Assembly (NCBI GenBank): GCA_002328075.1
Contig: DCVT01000031.1
Span: forward strand, 186,001 to 250,000
Direction: 5' to 3'
DNA: 64,000 nucleotides
DNA from: Anaerolineales bacterium UBA2181
GTDB lineage: Bacteria; Chloroflexota; Anaerolineae; Promineifilales; UBA4811
A model generated the notes under the pieces. It was not told the DNA's origin. It did no database searches and saw only the letters and a list, made by a program, of their open reading frames with translations. Below are positions 1 to 8,410 of this stretch, in pieces. Every line of letters starts with the position of its first letter. Within the stretch, counting starts at the first letter, position 1. Both the position numbers and the translations under genes were made by a program.

Positions 1-1
1 G

Positions 2-3000
2 CTGGACGCCTTTGCCCGGGGCGTGGTAGCGGTGGAATCCAAAAAGGAAATCCAGTGGGCGGAAACGCTCCTGGAAAGGGTCCGTCAGGTAAGGGAACTG
101 GAGAACCGGCCGATTCTCCGGGCGCACATTGGGGTGGCGGCCAATACGATTGAGCCTACGGTGGAGGCGGTCAAAAAGCTATCCGATGCTGGGTGCCTGG
201 AGATCGTGTCGTTGGCGCCGGACCAGCCCGCCCAGGAATATCTGGCCAAATTCGTGCGGGGAGAGGAGAACCCGGACAACTATCTGAAAGGCCAGGGCGG
301 GGTGCCGATTCGCACAGTGGAGGACCTGCACCGGTTGAAGGCGGCGACCCTGCGGGGCAACTATCCCATGATCCGCATCTACTCGGGCACCGACGAACTG
401 GTGGAACTGGCCAAGCTGTTTGAAGACACCTTCCGTATGCCGTTTCCTGCGGTACCCATCTTTTTCTACAACGAGATGGACGGCCGGGGCCCCATTTCGA
501 TCCGTGATAGCTTTGACGAGCACTTTGAGGTGATGCGCTGGTGGGCGGCGAGGGGGAAGGCGGTGGAGATCAACGACCCGCACCAATGGCAGTTGCGCAA
601 CAGCACGGACGATTTGCTGGTCACCGACCACGTTGTTGCCGGCGTCGTGGCGCTAAAAATGGGCATCCAACACTATGTGATGCAGATGATGTATGATCTT
701 CCACCGGGCACCTCTGGGCTTAATGACCTGGCCAAATTCCAGGGTGCATTTGAGTTGATTGAACCGCTGACGCGCCATTTTGACTTTCATATCATCAAGG
801 AAACGCGCGGTGGTCTTTCGGATTTCCCGCCGAATCTGGACAAGGCTAAAGGGCATCTGGCGGTCTCCACCTACTGGCAGATGTACATCGAGCCGGACAT
901 CGTCCATGTGGTCAGCTTCTCGGAGGCGCACCACGAGGCTACGTCGCAAGATGTGATTGAGAGTTGTGATATCGTCAAGCAGGTCATTGAGGATTTCTAC
1001 CGGGACGACCGCCCGGACATCTGGGCGGACCAGCGCTTGCTGCAGCGAAAACGCCGGCTCAAGCTGGGCGCCATGTACAACATATTCCACCTGGCACTCC
1101 TGGGTGGTTATGAAGGGCCCGTGACGCTGGACAACTTTTTCGAGTGGGCCGTAACGGCCGCGGTCGCGCAGCAGCGTGACCATCATCGCGGCCACGGCCG
1201 GCACTATGAAACCTTGCTGCTCAGTTTGATAGACGAGGCTAACTACCCCAGCGGGCAGTGCGGTTTGATCAGCCCGGATACGCTGGAGCTTGCGCTTCAG
1301 GTGGGTCTTTTTCAGGCGCCGCAGATCACCGTTCTGGACAGGCGATACGAGATGGTCGGCAGGTGCCGTACCAAGATCGTGGATGGCGGTTGCGTGATTC
1401 AAGAGTTCGACGGCAGCAGGGTGGAGGACGAAATTGAGCGGGTCGATCGGCTGCGAGAGCGGAGCCCCTGGTTCTTTGACAAGAGCATCAACCGGGCAGA
1501 TGAGGACCTGTATATTACCGAGACGGCCGAAGCGGTAGACGAGCAGGTTCTGGCGCGGGCGCGGCGGCAGGTAGGCATTCTCCACGCGGCCGAGCTGGAA
1601 AACAAAAAGATCCTGGTGGTGGATTTCGGCAGTACATTCTCCAAGATCGGCACCTTTGACACCTCTACTGAGGAGTTTGACCTCAAATATGTACCAACCA
1701 TCGTTGAGGACTTGCGCGTGTCCCTGGCCGACGGGCTGGGGGTGCTGGAAGACTGCCGAAGAAGGGGAGACTGGGAGCCGCTGGCGGCGGAGATGGCCAG
1801 GTATCATGTCAAGTTGCCCTGTTCCAGCGCCAAGGGCGGCCTCAAGATGGTCACGGTCACGATGGTCAAGGAGGAGAGTGGGTTTGCAGCCGATCTTGCG
1901 GCGCTCACCGCAGGGGCCAAGTTGCTGAACAGCTACGACGGCAGGCTCACTGAGGAGCAGGCGCTGGCCATCTATGAGCAAGACCAGCCGGAGATCATCC
2001 TGCAGGCTGGTGGCGTGGATTTAGGCGGAGACACCGAAACCCAACTACACAACGCGCGCATGTTGGCCGAGGCCTCCAAAGCAGCCACCTACACCCGCTA
2101 CGGCGTGCCCGTGATCTATGCCGGGAATCAGGATGTCCGGGATGAGATTGAAGGCATCTATCGCGCACAGGGTGTCGACATCCGGATCACCCCCAACGTC
2201 ATGCCCGAGATCAACACCTTCCGGATCGAGGTGGTGAACGAAGCGATTCGCGACCTGTTCCAGACCGTCATCATTCGCGGCAAGGGGTTTGATGTGGTGG
2301 AGGAGTTTATGAGCGCTCCCTTTATCCCCACCCCGCGCGCGGCCTTCCGGGGGATCAATCTGCTGGCCAAAGGCCATGGCAGCGAACCGGGAATGGGCAA
2401 CATTATGGCGCTGGACATCGGCGGCGCCACAACCGACTTTTATTCCAACGTCAACGACAACCCACTGTATGATTATCAGGGCGAGGATCCGAGGCGGAAA
2501 GTCAAACGAACCATCCTCAAGACCCCCAACACCCCGCTGGCCTACCGCCGCGTTGAGGGCAAGTATGGCCTGGCGTACGATGCGGAAAACATCAAAGAGC
2601 TGGATCGGTTCCAGAGCGGGAGGATGAAACGGGATTTGCAGGCGTTCATTCTGCTCGAGTACCCGGATTTTCAGCCGGGCGATGATGCATTTGGTCGTTT
2701 CGCTCGCCGATGGAACGGCCGGCTGCATTTCGACCTGGAAAGCTACCTTGACTGGCTGACCGCCAATCCGCACGCGCTCCCCTCCACCGAGGAAGAGAAT
2801 GCGGTTCGTTCCTATCTGGCGAAGGAGATCATTGCCGCGACCACCGGCCGAAATCTGGGATACGTCAAAGAGACCGACACCTACTTTTTGCAGTACGGGG
2901 TAAACTTTCTCAACCAGCCGTGCACGACCCTGCTCATCGGCGGCACGATCTATCACAAGTGCGTCGCCGGGGGTGGTTTCGACCGCGACCTCCGGTTGAT

Positions 3001-3169
3001 TGCTGCCGGCACGCAATACAACGAGGACGAAAGCTGGCTATTGCGTCCTCGAGGTCCGATCCTGCTGGATGCGGCCTACATGGTCTCGACCATCGGAGGG
3101 TTGTACGGGTACATTGACCCAGAGCGGGCGCTCCGGATGGTCAAACGCCATTTGTTGCCCCTCGTATAG
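2..3169 (+). CDS. GlmE-like mutase domain fused to GlmL/MutL (5'-partial)
   Basis: The frame is open to the left window edge, so the true start lies upstream; a GTG at 23 is the first candidate inside the window. About residues 1-520 resemble the large (E) component of cobalamin-dependent methylaspartate (glutamate) mutase or related aminomutase barrels. About residues 530-1048 are a MutL/GlmL protein with ASKHA-type phosphate motifs: VVDFGSTFSKIG near nucleotide 1615 and LDIGGATTDFYS near 2410. GlmL-type proteins accompany B12 mutases and are thought to act as accessory or reactivating ATPases. Normally glmE and glmL are separate genes, so this is a fusion. No B12-binding DxHxxG motif is visible, so a separate S component would be expected upstream. 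It converges on the next gene with 17 bp between stops. The MutL half is certain; the identity of the N-terminal half is moderate. Confidence 0.75.
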   Translation: MDAFARGVVAVESKKEIQWAETLLERVRQVRELENRPILRAHIGVAANTIEPTVEAVKKLSDAGCLEIVSLAPDQPAQEYLAKFVRGEENPDNYLKGQGGVPIRTVEDLHRLKAATLRGNYPMIRIYSGTDELVELAKLFEDTFRMPFPAVPIFFYNEMDGRGPISIRDSFDEHFEVMRWWAARGKAVEINDPHQWQLRNSTDDLLVTDHVVAGVVALKMGIQHYVMQMMYDLPPGTSGLNDLAKFQGAFELIEPLTRHFDFHIIKETRGGLSDFPPNLDKAKGHLAVSTYWQMYIEPDIVHVVSFSEAHHEATSQDVIESCDIVKQVIEDFYRDDRPDIWADQRLLQRKRRLKLGAMYNIFHLALLGGYEGPVTLDNFFEWAVTAAVAQQRDHHRGHGRHYETLLLSLIDEANYPSGQCGLISPDTLELALQVGLFQAPQITVLDRRYEMVGRCRTKIVDGGCVIQEFDGSRVEDEIERVDRLRERSPWFFDKSINRADEDLYITETAEAVDEQVLARARRQVGILHAAELENKKILVVDFGSTFSKIGTFDTSTEEFDLKYVPTIVEDLRVSLADGLGVLEDCRRRGDWEPLAAEMARYHVKLPCSSAKGGLKMVTVTMVKEESGFAADLAALTAGAKLLNSYDGRLTEEQALAIYEQDQPEIILQAGGVDLGGDTETQLHNARMLAEASKAATYTRYGVPVIYAGNQDVRDEIEGIYRAQGVDIRITPNVMPEINTFRIEVVNEAIRDLFQTVIIRGKGFDVVEEFMSAPFIPTPRAAFRGINLLAKGHGSEPGMGNIMALDIGGATTDFYSNVNDNPLYDYQGEDPRRKVKRTILKTPNTPLAYRRVEGKYGLAYDAENIKELDRFQSGRMKRDLQAFILLEYPDFQPGDDAFGRFARRWNGRLHFDLESYLDWLTANPHALPSTEEENAVRSYLAKEIIAATTGRNLGYVKETDTYFLQYGVNFLNQPCTTLLIGGTIYHKCVAGGGFDRDLRLIAAGTQYNEDESWLLRPRGPILLDAAYMVSTIGGLYGYIDPERALRMVKRHLLPLV

Positions 3170-3186
3170 GGTCGGGTTCTCCTGCG

Positions 3187-5274
3187 TCAGAGAATTACTC
3201 GGGCATCCAGGGCCAGGCATTTTTCCCCGGCCGGTTGCGCGAGAAGCGGGTTGACGTCGATCTCGCGGATCTCCGGGAAATCGCTCAGCAGCTGCCCGAT
3301 CCGCAGCAGCGCGTCAATCACCGCGGATACATCGACGCCTGGCTGTCCCCGAACTCCGCGAAGGATGGCCGCTGCCCGCAGACTGCTGATCATCGCCTCG
3401 GCATCCAGCCGGTCGATGGGAGCGACCCGGATGGCTACCTCTCCTAGCAGTTCCACCAGAATTCCACCCAGCCCGATCAAGACGACCGGACCGAACACTG
3501 GGTCCTGCCGGCCGCCCAAGATCAGTTCCTGGCCGCCGGTCACCATCGGCTGGACCAACACCCCGTCCAGAGTTACGTCGGGTCGAGACTGGCCGATTTG
3601 TGTCACCATCGCGTTAAAAGCAGCGGCGACCTCGTCATCGTTGTGGAGGTTGAGCCGGATGCCGCCCACGTCTGACTTGTGCGAGATCTCGTGAGCAATG
3701 GCCTTGATGACTACCGGGTAGCCCAGCGCTTTCGCTGCCGCGCGCGCTTCTGGCACCGAGTGGGCCACCTGTCCGGGAGCGGTAGCAATGCCCACAAGCT
3801 CCAGCATCCCCAGAGCTTCCGGCAACAGCAAAGAGCGACCAGAGCGCTGAGCCCGCTCAATTAGCGCCCGCAATGCCGGCCTTGGCAGGTCCAACACAGG
3901 CGCCGCCGTAGCCGTCCGAATTCGCTGCAATTGACGATGATGCCGGAAACTTGCCTCCAGAGCCCGCACCGTCTCTACCACCTGGGTAAAGAGCGGGTAG
4001 CTTCGGGTCTGTTTCAGATAGGTGGTCTCGGAGGGGGCAGCAGATAGGTAGTAAGCTACCGGTTTGTCATACTGCAGCTGCAACTGGTTGAGCCGATCCA
4101 TCAGCAACCGGCTCGGCTCGTGTTCCTGGGCGGCGGCCGTGTGCATAACCAGGACGCCGTCCACGCCGGGCAGCTGCAGTGTCTGCTCCACGATCTGAGC
4201 GTACACGTCCAGGTCAAACAGGTCGCCCAGGTCCACTGGGTTGGTAAGACGAATGACAGAGGCCCGGAAATGGCTCTCAATCTCCCGCAAGAAACGCTCC
4301 GGAAAAGGGGCCAGATCGAGCCCAACTGCCTCGCAGGTATCCGCGGCGATCACGGCATGACCACCAGACCGCGATATCACCGCCAGGTTCTTTCCGCGCA
4401 AGGGCGGCAACCGCAACGCCTTGAGCGTGTTGGACAAGGAAGAGGCGTCGTACACGCGGAGAATACCCGCCTGACGCAGCGCAGCGTCCACCACCTGATC
4501 GTCACTGGAAAGCGCGGCCGTGTGTGAAGCGGCAATGCTGCGCCCCAATTGACCGGTGTTTGCTTTGAAGGCCAGAATGGGTTTGTCCGAAGCGCGGCCG
4601 AGTTGCATGAGACGCCGGCCGTCGGCGATGCTTTCGAGGTACAGAAAAATGATTTCAGTGCCGTCGTCCCCGATCAGGTATTCGGTCAAGTCCTCTGCAG
4701 TGATATCCAGCATATTGCCCACCGAGACGAACTTGTTCAGCCCCATACCTTCGCTGGTGATCAATTGGAGCACGCTGATACCCACCCCTCCGCTTTGGGC
4801 TACGATCGAGATTGGGCCGCGCCTAAACAGGTTGGCAAAAGGCGGAAATGGGCTGCAGAAGCCGTTTTCCATGTTGATCACGCCAATGCCGTTAGGTCCG
4901 ACAAAGCGGATATTGTGTCTCCGTGCGGCATCCACCACCTGGGCTTCCAGGGCCATCCCTTCCTGCCCGTATTCGCGAAAGCCCGCAGACTCGATGATCG
5001 CCCGGCGTACGCCCTTTTGGCCGCATTGCTCCAGAATGGCTGGCACCGCTCGGGCGGGCGTCAGGATGATCGCCAGGTCAACCTGATCCGGAATGTCCAA
5101 TACCGAGGGGTAGATGCGGCGGGTCTGGATCACACCACCTCCCGGACCCACGGCATAGACCACGCCGTCAAAGCCGAACTCAACCAGGTTGTTGACGATG
5201 TTCTTGCCCATGTTGGCGGGCCTGGAGGAGACCCCGACCACCGCCACACTGTGCGGGTAAAAGATGCCTTGCAT
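3187..5274 (-). CDS. Acyl-CoA synthetase (ADP-forming), fused alpha-beta subunits
   Basis: This 695-aa protein has the full ADP-forming acetyl/acyl-CoA synthetase layout. An N-terminal CoA-binding Rossmann domain (FYPHSVAVVGVSS) is followed by a succinyl-CoA-ligase-like domain with the SHTAAL motif that carries the phosphorylated histidine. A C-terminal ATP-grasp domain follows (VIKAIAHEISHKSDVGG, IREIDVNPLL). The family converts acyl-CoA, ADP and Pi to acid, CoA and ATP in the cytoplasm, so it conserves energy during amino-acid fermentation. I chose ATG 5272-5274 because homology starts there and GGGAG lies about 10 nt upstream; an in-frame extension to 5385 has no homology. A paralogue sits at 29752-31866. 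Substrate range cannot be read from sequence. Confidence 0.9.
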   Translation of the reverse strand: MQGIFYPHSVAVVGVSSRPANMGKNIVNNLVEFGFDGVVYAVGPGGGVIQTRRIYPSVLDIPDQVDLAIILTPARAVPAILEQCGQKGVRRAIIESAGFREYGQEGMALEAQVVDAARRHNIRFVGPNGIGVINMENGFCSPFPPFANLFRRGPISIVAQSGGVGISVLQLITSEGMGLNKFVSVGNMLDITAEDLTEYLIGDDGTEIIFLYLESIADGRRLMQLGRASDKPILAFKANTGQLGRSIAASHTAALSSDDQVVDAALRQAGILRVYDASSLSNTLKALRLPPLRGKNLAVISRSGGHAVIAADTCEAVGLDLAPFPERFLREIESHFRASVIRLTNPVDLGDLFDLDVYAQIVEQTLQLPGVDGVLVMHTAAAQEHEPSRLLMDRLNQLQLQYDKPVAYYLSAAPSETTYLKQTRSYPLFTQVVETVRALEASFRHHRQLQRIRTATAAPVLDLPRPALRALIERAQRSGRSLLLPEALGMLELVGIATAPGQVAHSVPEARAAAKALGYPVVIKAIAHEISHKSDVGGIRLNLHNDDEVAAAFNAMVTQIGQSRPDVTLDGVLVQPMVTGGQELILGGRQDPVFGPVVLIGLGGILVELLGEVAIRVAPIDRLDAEAMISSLRAAAILRGVRGQPGVDVSAVIDALLRIGQLLSDFPEIREIDVNPLLAQPAGEKCLALDARVIL

Positions 5275-5389
5275 TCGTTGGCTCCCGTTGATTCCCGATC
5301 CCCAGCGCCAGAGTGGCAAACCATCGACACGGCCGCCACAACCTGCATCTGGACCAAAGTCGGTGTCCATTATACCCGGTGGCACAGAA

Positions 5390-5423
5390 TTGCCACCCGT
5401 ACCAGGGCGCGTATAATTGTCCC
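5390..5423 (+). promoter_or_regulatory. Promoter of the YbaK-like gene, predicted leaderless
   Basis: TTGCCA at 5390-5395, a 16-bp spacer and a perfect TATAAT at 5412-5417. The predicted transcription start, 6-7 nt after the -10 box, coincides with the A of the ATG at 5424. No Shine-Dalgarno sequence precedes that ATG. Confidence 0.65.
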
Positions 5424-5891
5424 ATGCTTGGCACAGATGACCTCCGGGCCTTTATCCAGGCCCATTCCATTCGGGCCCAGATTGTCTACCCACAGTTTGC
5501 CACTCCAACCGTTCCGGCCGCGGCCGCAGCTATGGGGGTGGAGCCAGAAGCCATCATCAAATCGGTGCTCTTTGTTGTCAATGACGAGCCGCTACTGGTG
5601 ATTTCCAACGGTGAGCGACGCATTGCTCAGGGAGCCATAGCACGCCGCCTGGGGGTGGGCAAGAAGCAGGTCAAGATTGCGACCCCAGAGCAGGTACTGG
5701 CGTGGACCGGTTATCCGGCCGGTGGGGTACCGCCGTTTGGGCATCCCACGCGGCTGCGCACCTGGGTCGATCCGGCGGTGCTGGAGCGGGAGACCGTCTA
5801 CGGGGGCGGTGGCGCCGAGTCCACGCTCATGTGTGTCCATACCGCCGACCTCCTGGGACCGCACGCTGAGGCAGTATCGGTATGCGACTGA
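5424..5891 (+). CDS. YbaK/EbsC-family aminoacyl-tRNA deacylase
   Basis: This 155-aa cytoplasmic protein is a single YbaK/ProX-type editing domain, a usual length for the family. Typical features are the K45-containing IIKSVLFVV strand, the GERRIA segment and the GGVPPFGH loop. The family hydrolyses mischarged aminoacyl-tRNAs such as Cys-tRNA(Pro) or Ala-tRNA(Pro) in trans. The ATG at 5424 follows a strong promoter so closely that the mRNA is probably leaderless. Its stop overlaps the ATG of the next gene at 5882 by 10 nt, so the two are probably co-transcribed. Exact tRNA specificity is unknown. Confidence 0.85.
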   Translation: MLGTDDLRAFIQAHSIRAQIVYPQFATPTVPAAAAAMGVEPEAIIKSVLFVVNDEPLLVISNGERRIAQGAIARRLGVGKKQVKIATPEQVLAWTGYPAGGVPPFGHPTRLRTWVDPAVLERETVYGGGGAESTLMCVHTADLLGPHAEAVSVCD

Positions 5892-6601
5892 ACTCCAGGC
5901 GCGCGCTCATGCTGGCGGCCGGCGTCAGCCTCTCTGTATGCGTGGGTACCGCAGTCTGGCGCCAGGTCAGGGCATCCCGCGATTTGGTAGCCTGGTTCAC
6001 CGAACCGGCAAGTCGTGCTAGGCTCATCACGGACACTGGCCTTACCCCATGCCCGGGTGCGCTCTTTATTCTCCCGACAACCGGTTTTGTTGGGCTGCTG
6101 TGGGACGATGTGCGACCGCCTTACAACCGGATTCGCAGACACAGTGGGTTGGATATCTTTGGCAATGGTGAGCCCGGCCAGGTGCCGGTCTATGCGGCAT
6201 ACGACGGCTTGCTTACCCGCCTGCCGGGTTGGAAGAGTGCGGTCGTCATCCGCCATCCACATGACCCGCTTTCCCCGTCCCGGCAAATCTGGACCTATTA
6301 TGCTCACATGGCTGATGAAGCTGGGAATAGCTACATTGTGGACGCGTTTCCGCCCGGAGTTATGGATGTGCCGGTTGCCCAAGGGACCCTGTTGGGTTAC
6401 CAGGGTTTGTACAATGGCGGCACGGGCCCAATAGGGCTTCACCTTCACTTTTCCATCGTGCGGGATGATGGCCACGGACGCTTTCTGAACGAGACGGATG
6501 TCCGCAACACGCTGGATCCCTCTCCGTACCTGGGGATGAGACTGAACCACGCTTGCGCCGACGAGGTTCCGGCGTGCACTGCCCATGCTAGCTGCCAATG
6601 A
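5882..6601 (+). CDS. M23 (LytM/lysostaphin-like) metallopeptidase, membrane-anchored
   Basis: The 239-aa protein begins with a basic N terminus and one hydrophobic segment (about residues 9-25), an uncleaved anchor or signal peptide. The rest is an M23 fold with the zinc motif HSGLDIFG (HxxxD) and the late HLHFS motif (HxH). M23 enzymes cut peptidoglycan cross-bridges or stem peptides, or act as catalytically dead activators; the visible His/Asp ligands argue for an active zinc site. The gene overlaps the YbaK-like gene upstream, and its TGA overlaps the next ATG (ATGA), so the three genes appear translationally coupled. A role in wall remodelling is inferred. Confidence 0.8.
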   Translation: MRLNSRRALMLAAGVSLSVCVGTAVWRQVRASRDLVAWFTEPASRARLITDTGLTPCPGALFILPTTGFVGLLWDDVRPPYNRIRRHSGLDIFGNGEPGQVPVYAAYDGLLTRLPGWKSAVVIRHPHDPLSPSRQIWTYYAHMADEAGNSYIVDAFPPGVMDVPVAQGTLLGYQGLYNGGTGPIGLHLHFSIVRDDGHGRFLNETDVRNTLDPSPYLGMRLNHACADEVPACTAHASCQ

Positions 6602-8136
6602 CGTTGCGGTTGAGCTGGCGGCGCAGGTGCTGTTGTAGAAGCAGGATGCGCCGAATCCAGAGCGTTCCCCTCGTAGTGCTCCTGCTTGCCCTGATGGGTT
6701 GCCAACTTGGGGCTCCCCAGGCCGGGCCGCCCGCCACGCTGGTGGCCCCGTCAACGGACTCATCCGTCCGTGAACTGGTCATACTATACACCAACGATGA
6801 GCACGGGTGGATGGAAGCCAACTCGAGAAGCGGCGGCGCGGCCGGCATGGTAGAGCGCTGGCGCTCCGAGGAAGGGTATGTGGAGGACGGGCCGTATCTG
6901 ATCCTGAGTGGAGGCGATATGTGGATCGGCCCGGCCATCTCTACCTGGTACGATGGCGAGTCCATGGTGGAGGTGATGAACGCAATGAACTATGACGCAG
7001 CCGCCATGGGAAACCACGAGTTCGATCTGGGGATACAGGTGCTGAGAGACAGGTTGGCGCAAGCCGAGTTCCCATTTCTCTCGGCCAATATCCGGTCCAA
7101 GGGTATCGACGAGACAACAAGCCATTTGGCCATCCCATCCATTGTGCACGAGGTGAGCGGGGTCCGGGTAGGGCTGATTGGATTGACCACAACGGCGACA
7201 CCTCGGGTCACGATGCCGCGGGTGATTGCAGGGTTGGAGTTTGTGCCATATCAGGACGTGTTGCCAGACGCGGTATCGCGGGTCAAAGCTGAGGGGGCAG
7301 ACGTACTGGTCGTCCTTGCGCACGTCTGCGCAGAGGAATTGCGCGAGCTTGCGCCGCTGGCAGCCAGCCTGGGAGTCACTGTGATGGGTGGCGGTCACTG
7401 CCACCAGCCCTACACCGAGATAGTGAACGGCGTGGCGGTCATCGTGGGCGGAGGCTACCTGACCCACTATGTCCGGGTGGACCTTGCGGTCGACGTTGCC
7501 ACCGGCGCCGTGCTGTCGGTCACATCGCAACTGCGGCCCAACCCGCCCGGCGCAGCGGACCCGGAGGTTGGAGCTGTCATAGACCATTGGCGGGTCAAGG
7601 CGGATGAAGCGCTTAACACAATCATTGGCTACCTGAATCGACCTATTCAACGTCACTCGGACGCCATGTTCAACCTAGTCACCGACGCGTGGCTGGAGGC
7701 CTATCCGGCGGCCGATGTTGCTATCACCAACCGGGGTGGTTTTCGACAAGATCTGCCGGCCGGCCCGGTCACGCTGGCGTCCGTAGTGGCAGTGCTGCCC
7801 TTTGACAATGTCCTGTACGATATTGAAATCACCGGAGCCCAGTTGGTTGAGAGCCTGAACTGCTCGACCTGTGGGGCGGTCGTGGGCGGGATGACAGCCC
7901 TTGGCCGATACGTGTTGGACGATGGTAGGCCGGTGGACCCGACCACGCACTATCGGGTTCTGGTCAATGATTTCAATTACGAGGGGGGTAACGGTTTTCG
8001 ATTTGCGCAGTATGATCCAGCTGCGTACAACACCGCCGTCGACTGGCGGCAACCGGTCATCGACTGGATCCTGGCGCGCCGTACGGGGCCGGATGACCCG
8101 CTGGACAACTATCTAGACACCTCAGCCCGCCAATGA
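6598..8136 (+). CDS. 5'-nucleotidase/2',3'-cyclic phosphodiesterase-type lipoprotein
   Basis: This 512-aa protein has the two-domain UshA/YfkN architecture. The calcineurin-like metallophosphoesterase domain shows LYTNDEHGW, GGDMWIG, GNHEFDLG and GGGHCHQPY, all metal ligands present. The C-terminal 5'-nucleotidase domain contains ITNRGGFRQDLPAG and the NGFRF substrate-stacking region. A lipobox (LALMGC) after a hydrophobic stretch marks a surface lipoprotein. The ATG at 6598 overlaps the upstream stop; an internal ATG at 6646 gives a shorter, more standard signal peptide and is equally possible. The likely role is extracellular salvage of phosphate and nucleosides. Confidence 0.85.
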   Translation: MTLRLSWRRRCCCRSRMRRIQSVPLVVLLLALMGCQLGAPQAGPPATLVAPSTDSSVRELVILYTNDEHGWMEANSRSGGAAGMVERWRSEEGYVEDGPYLILSGGDMWIGPAISTWYDGESMVEVMNAMNYDAAAMGNHEFDLGIQVLRDRLAQAEFPFLSANIRSKGIDETTSHLAIPSIVHEVSGVRVGLIGLTTTATPRVTMPRVIAGLEFVPYQDVLPDAVSRVKAEGADVLVVLAHVCAEELRELAPLAASLGVTVMGGGHCHQPYTEIVNGVAVIVGGGYLTHYVRVDLAVDVATGAVLSVTSQLRPNPPGAADPEVGAVIDHWRVKADEALNTIIGYLNRPIQRHSDAMFNLVTDAWLEAYPAADVAITNRGGFRQDLPAGPVTLASVVAVLPFDNVLYDIEITGAQLVESLNCSTCGAVVGGMTALGRYVLDDGRPVDPTTHYRVLVNDFNYEGGNGFRFAQYDPAAYNTAVDWRQPVIDWILARRTGPDDPLDNYLDTSARQ

Positions 8137-8139
8137 TCA

Positions 8140-8189
8140 GGGTGAAAAAAAGGGAAGCGCCAGGGTGGGGGGGAACCCTGAGCGCTTCC
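8140..8189 (-). terminator. Rho-independent terminator of the glycosylation operon
   Basis: GGAAGCGC (8153-8160) pairs with GCGCTTCC (8182-8189). Inside it CAGGGT (8161-8166) pairs with ACCCTG (8175-8180), leaving a G-rich loop and one bulged A. Read on the minus strand the hairpin is followed by a run of seven T. It lies about 220 bp past the DUF2723 gene and may also stop transcription from the plus-strand operon. Confidence 0.7.
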
Positions 8190-8223
8190 GAGGGGAACCG
8201 ATGGACTAGGGTGGGGGGAACCC
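8162..8223. repeat. Short direct repeat with G-runs
   Basis: AGGGTGGGGGGGAACCC at 8162-8178 recurs with one G fewer at 8208-8223. The second copy can form its own GGGT/ACCC mini-hairpin and is followed by the palindrome CGTTAACG. The rest of the 8190-8410 gap shows no gene. Confidence 0.6.
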
Positions 8224-8410
8224 GTTAACGCCCACCGGTCTCTAGCAGTATTGTACCACGCTCACTCAAAAATGCAAGCGCTGGGGAACCTTTTTCGGCT
8301 TACCGACGTCTAGCTGGTCAGACGGGTCGGCCGAAAGCGGTCTCGGGGCTGGTTGCGCGTTGCGGCCAGCTGCTCCCTCCCCTCCGGATTGCTTGTCGGC
8401 CGCCCCGTTG

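Noticed and set aside
653..1981. 442-codon minus-strand open frame
   Set aside because: Shadow of the GlmE-GlmL gene; no family signal and no ribosome-binding site.
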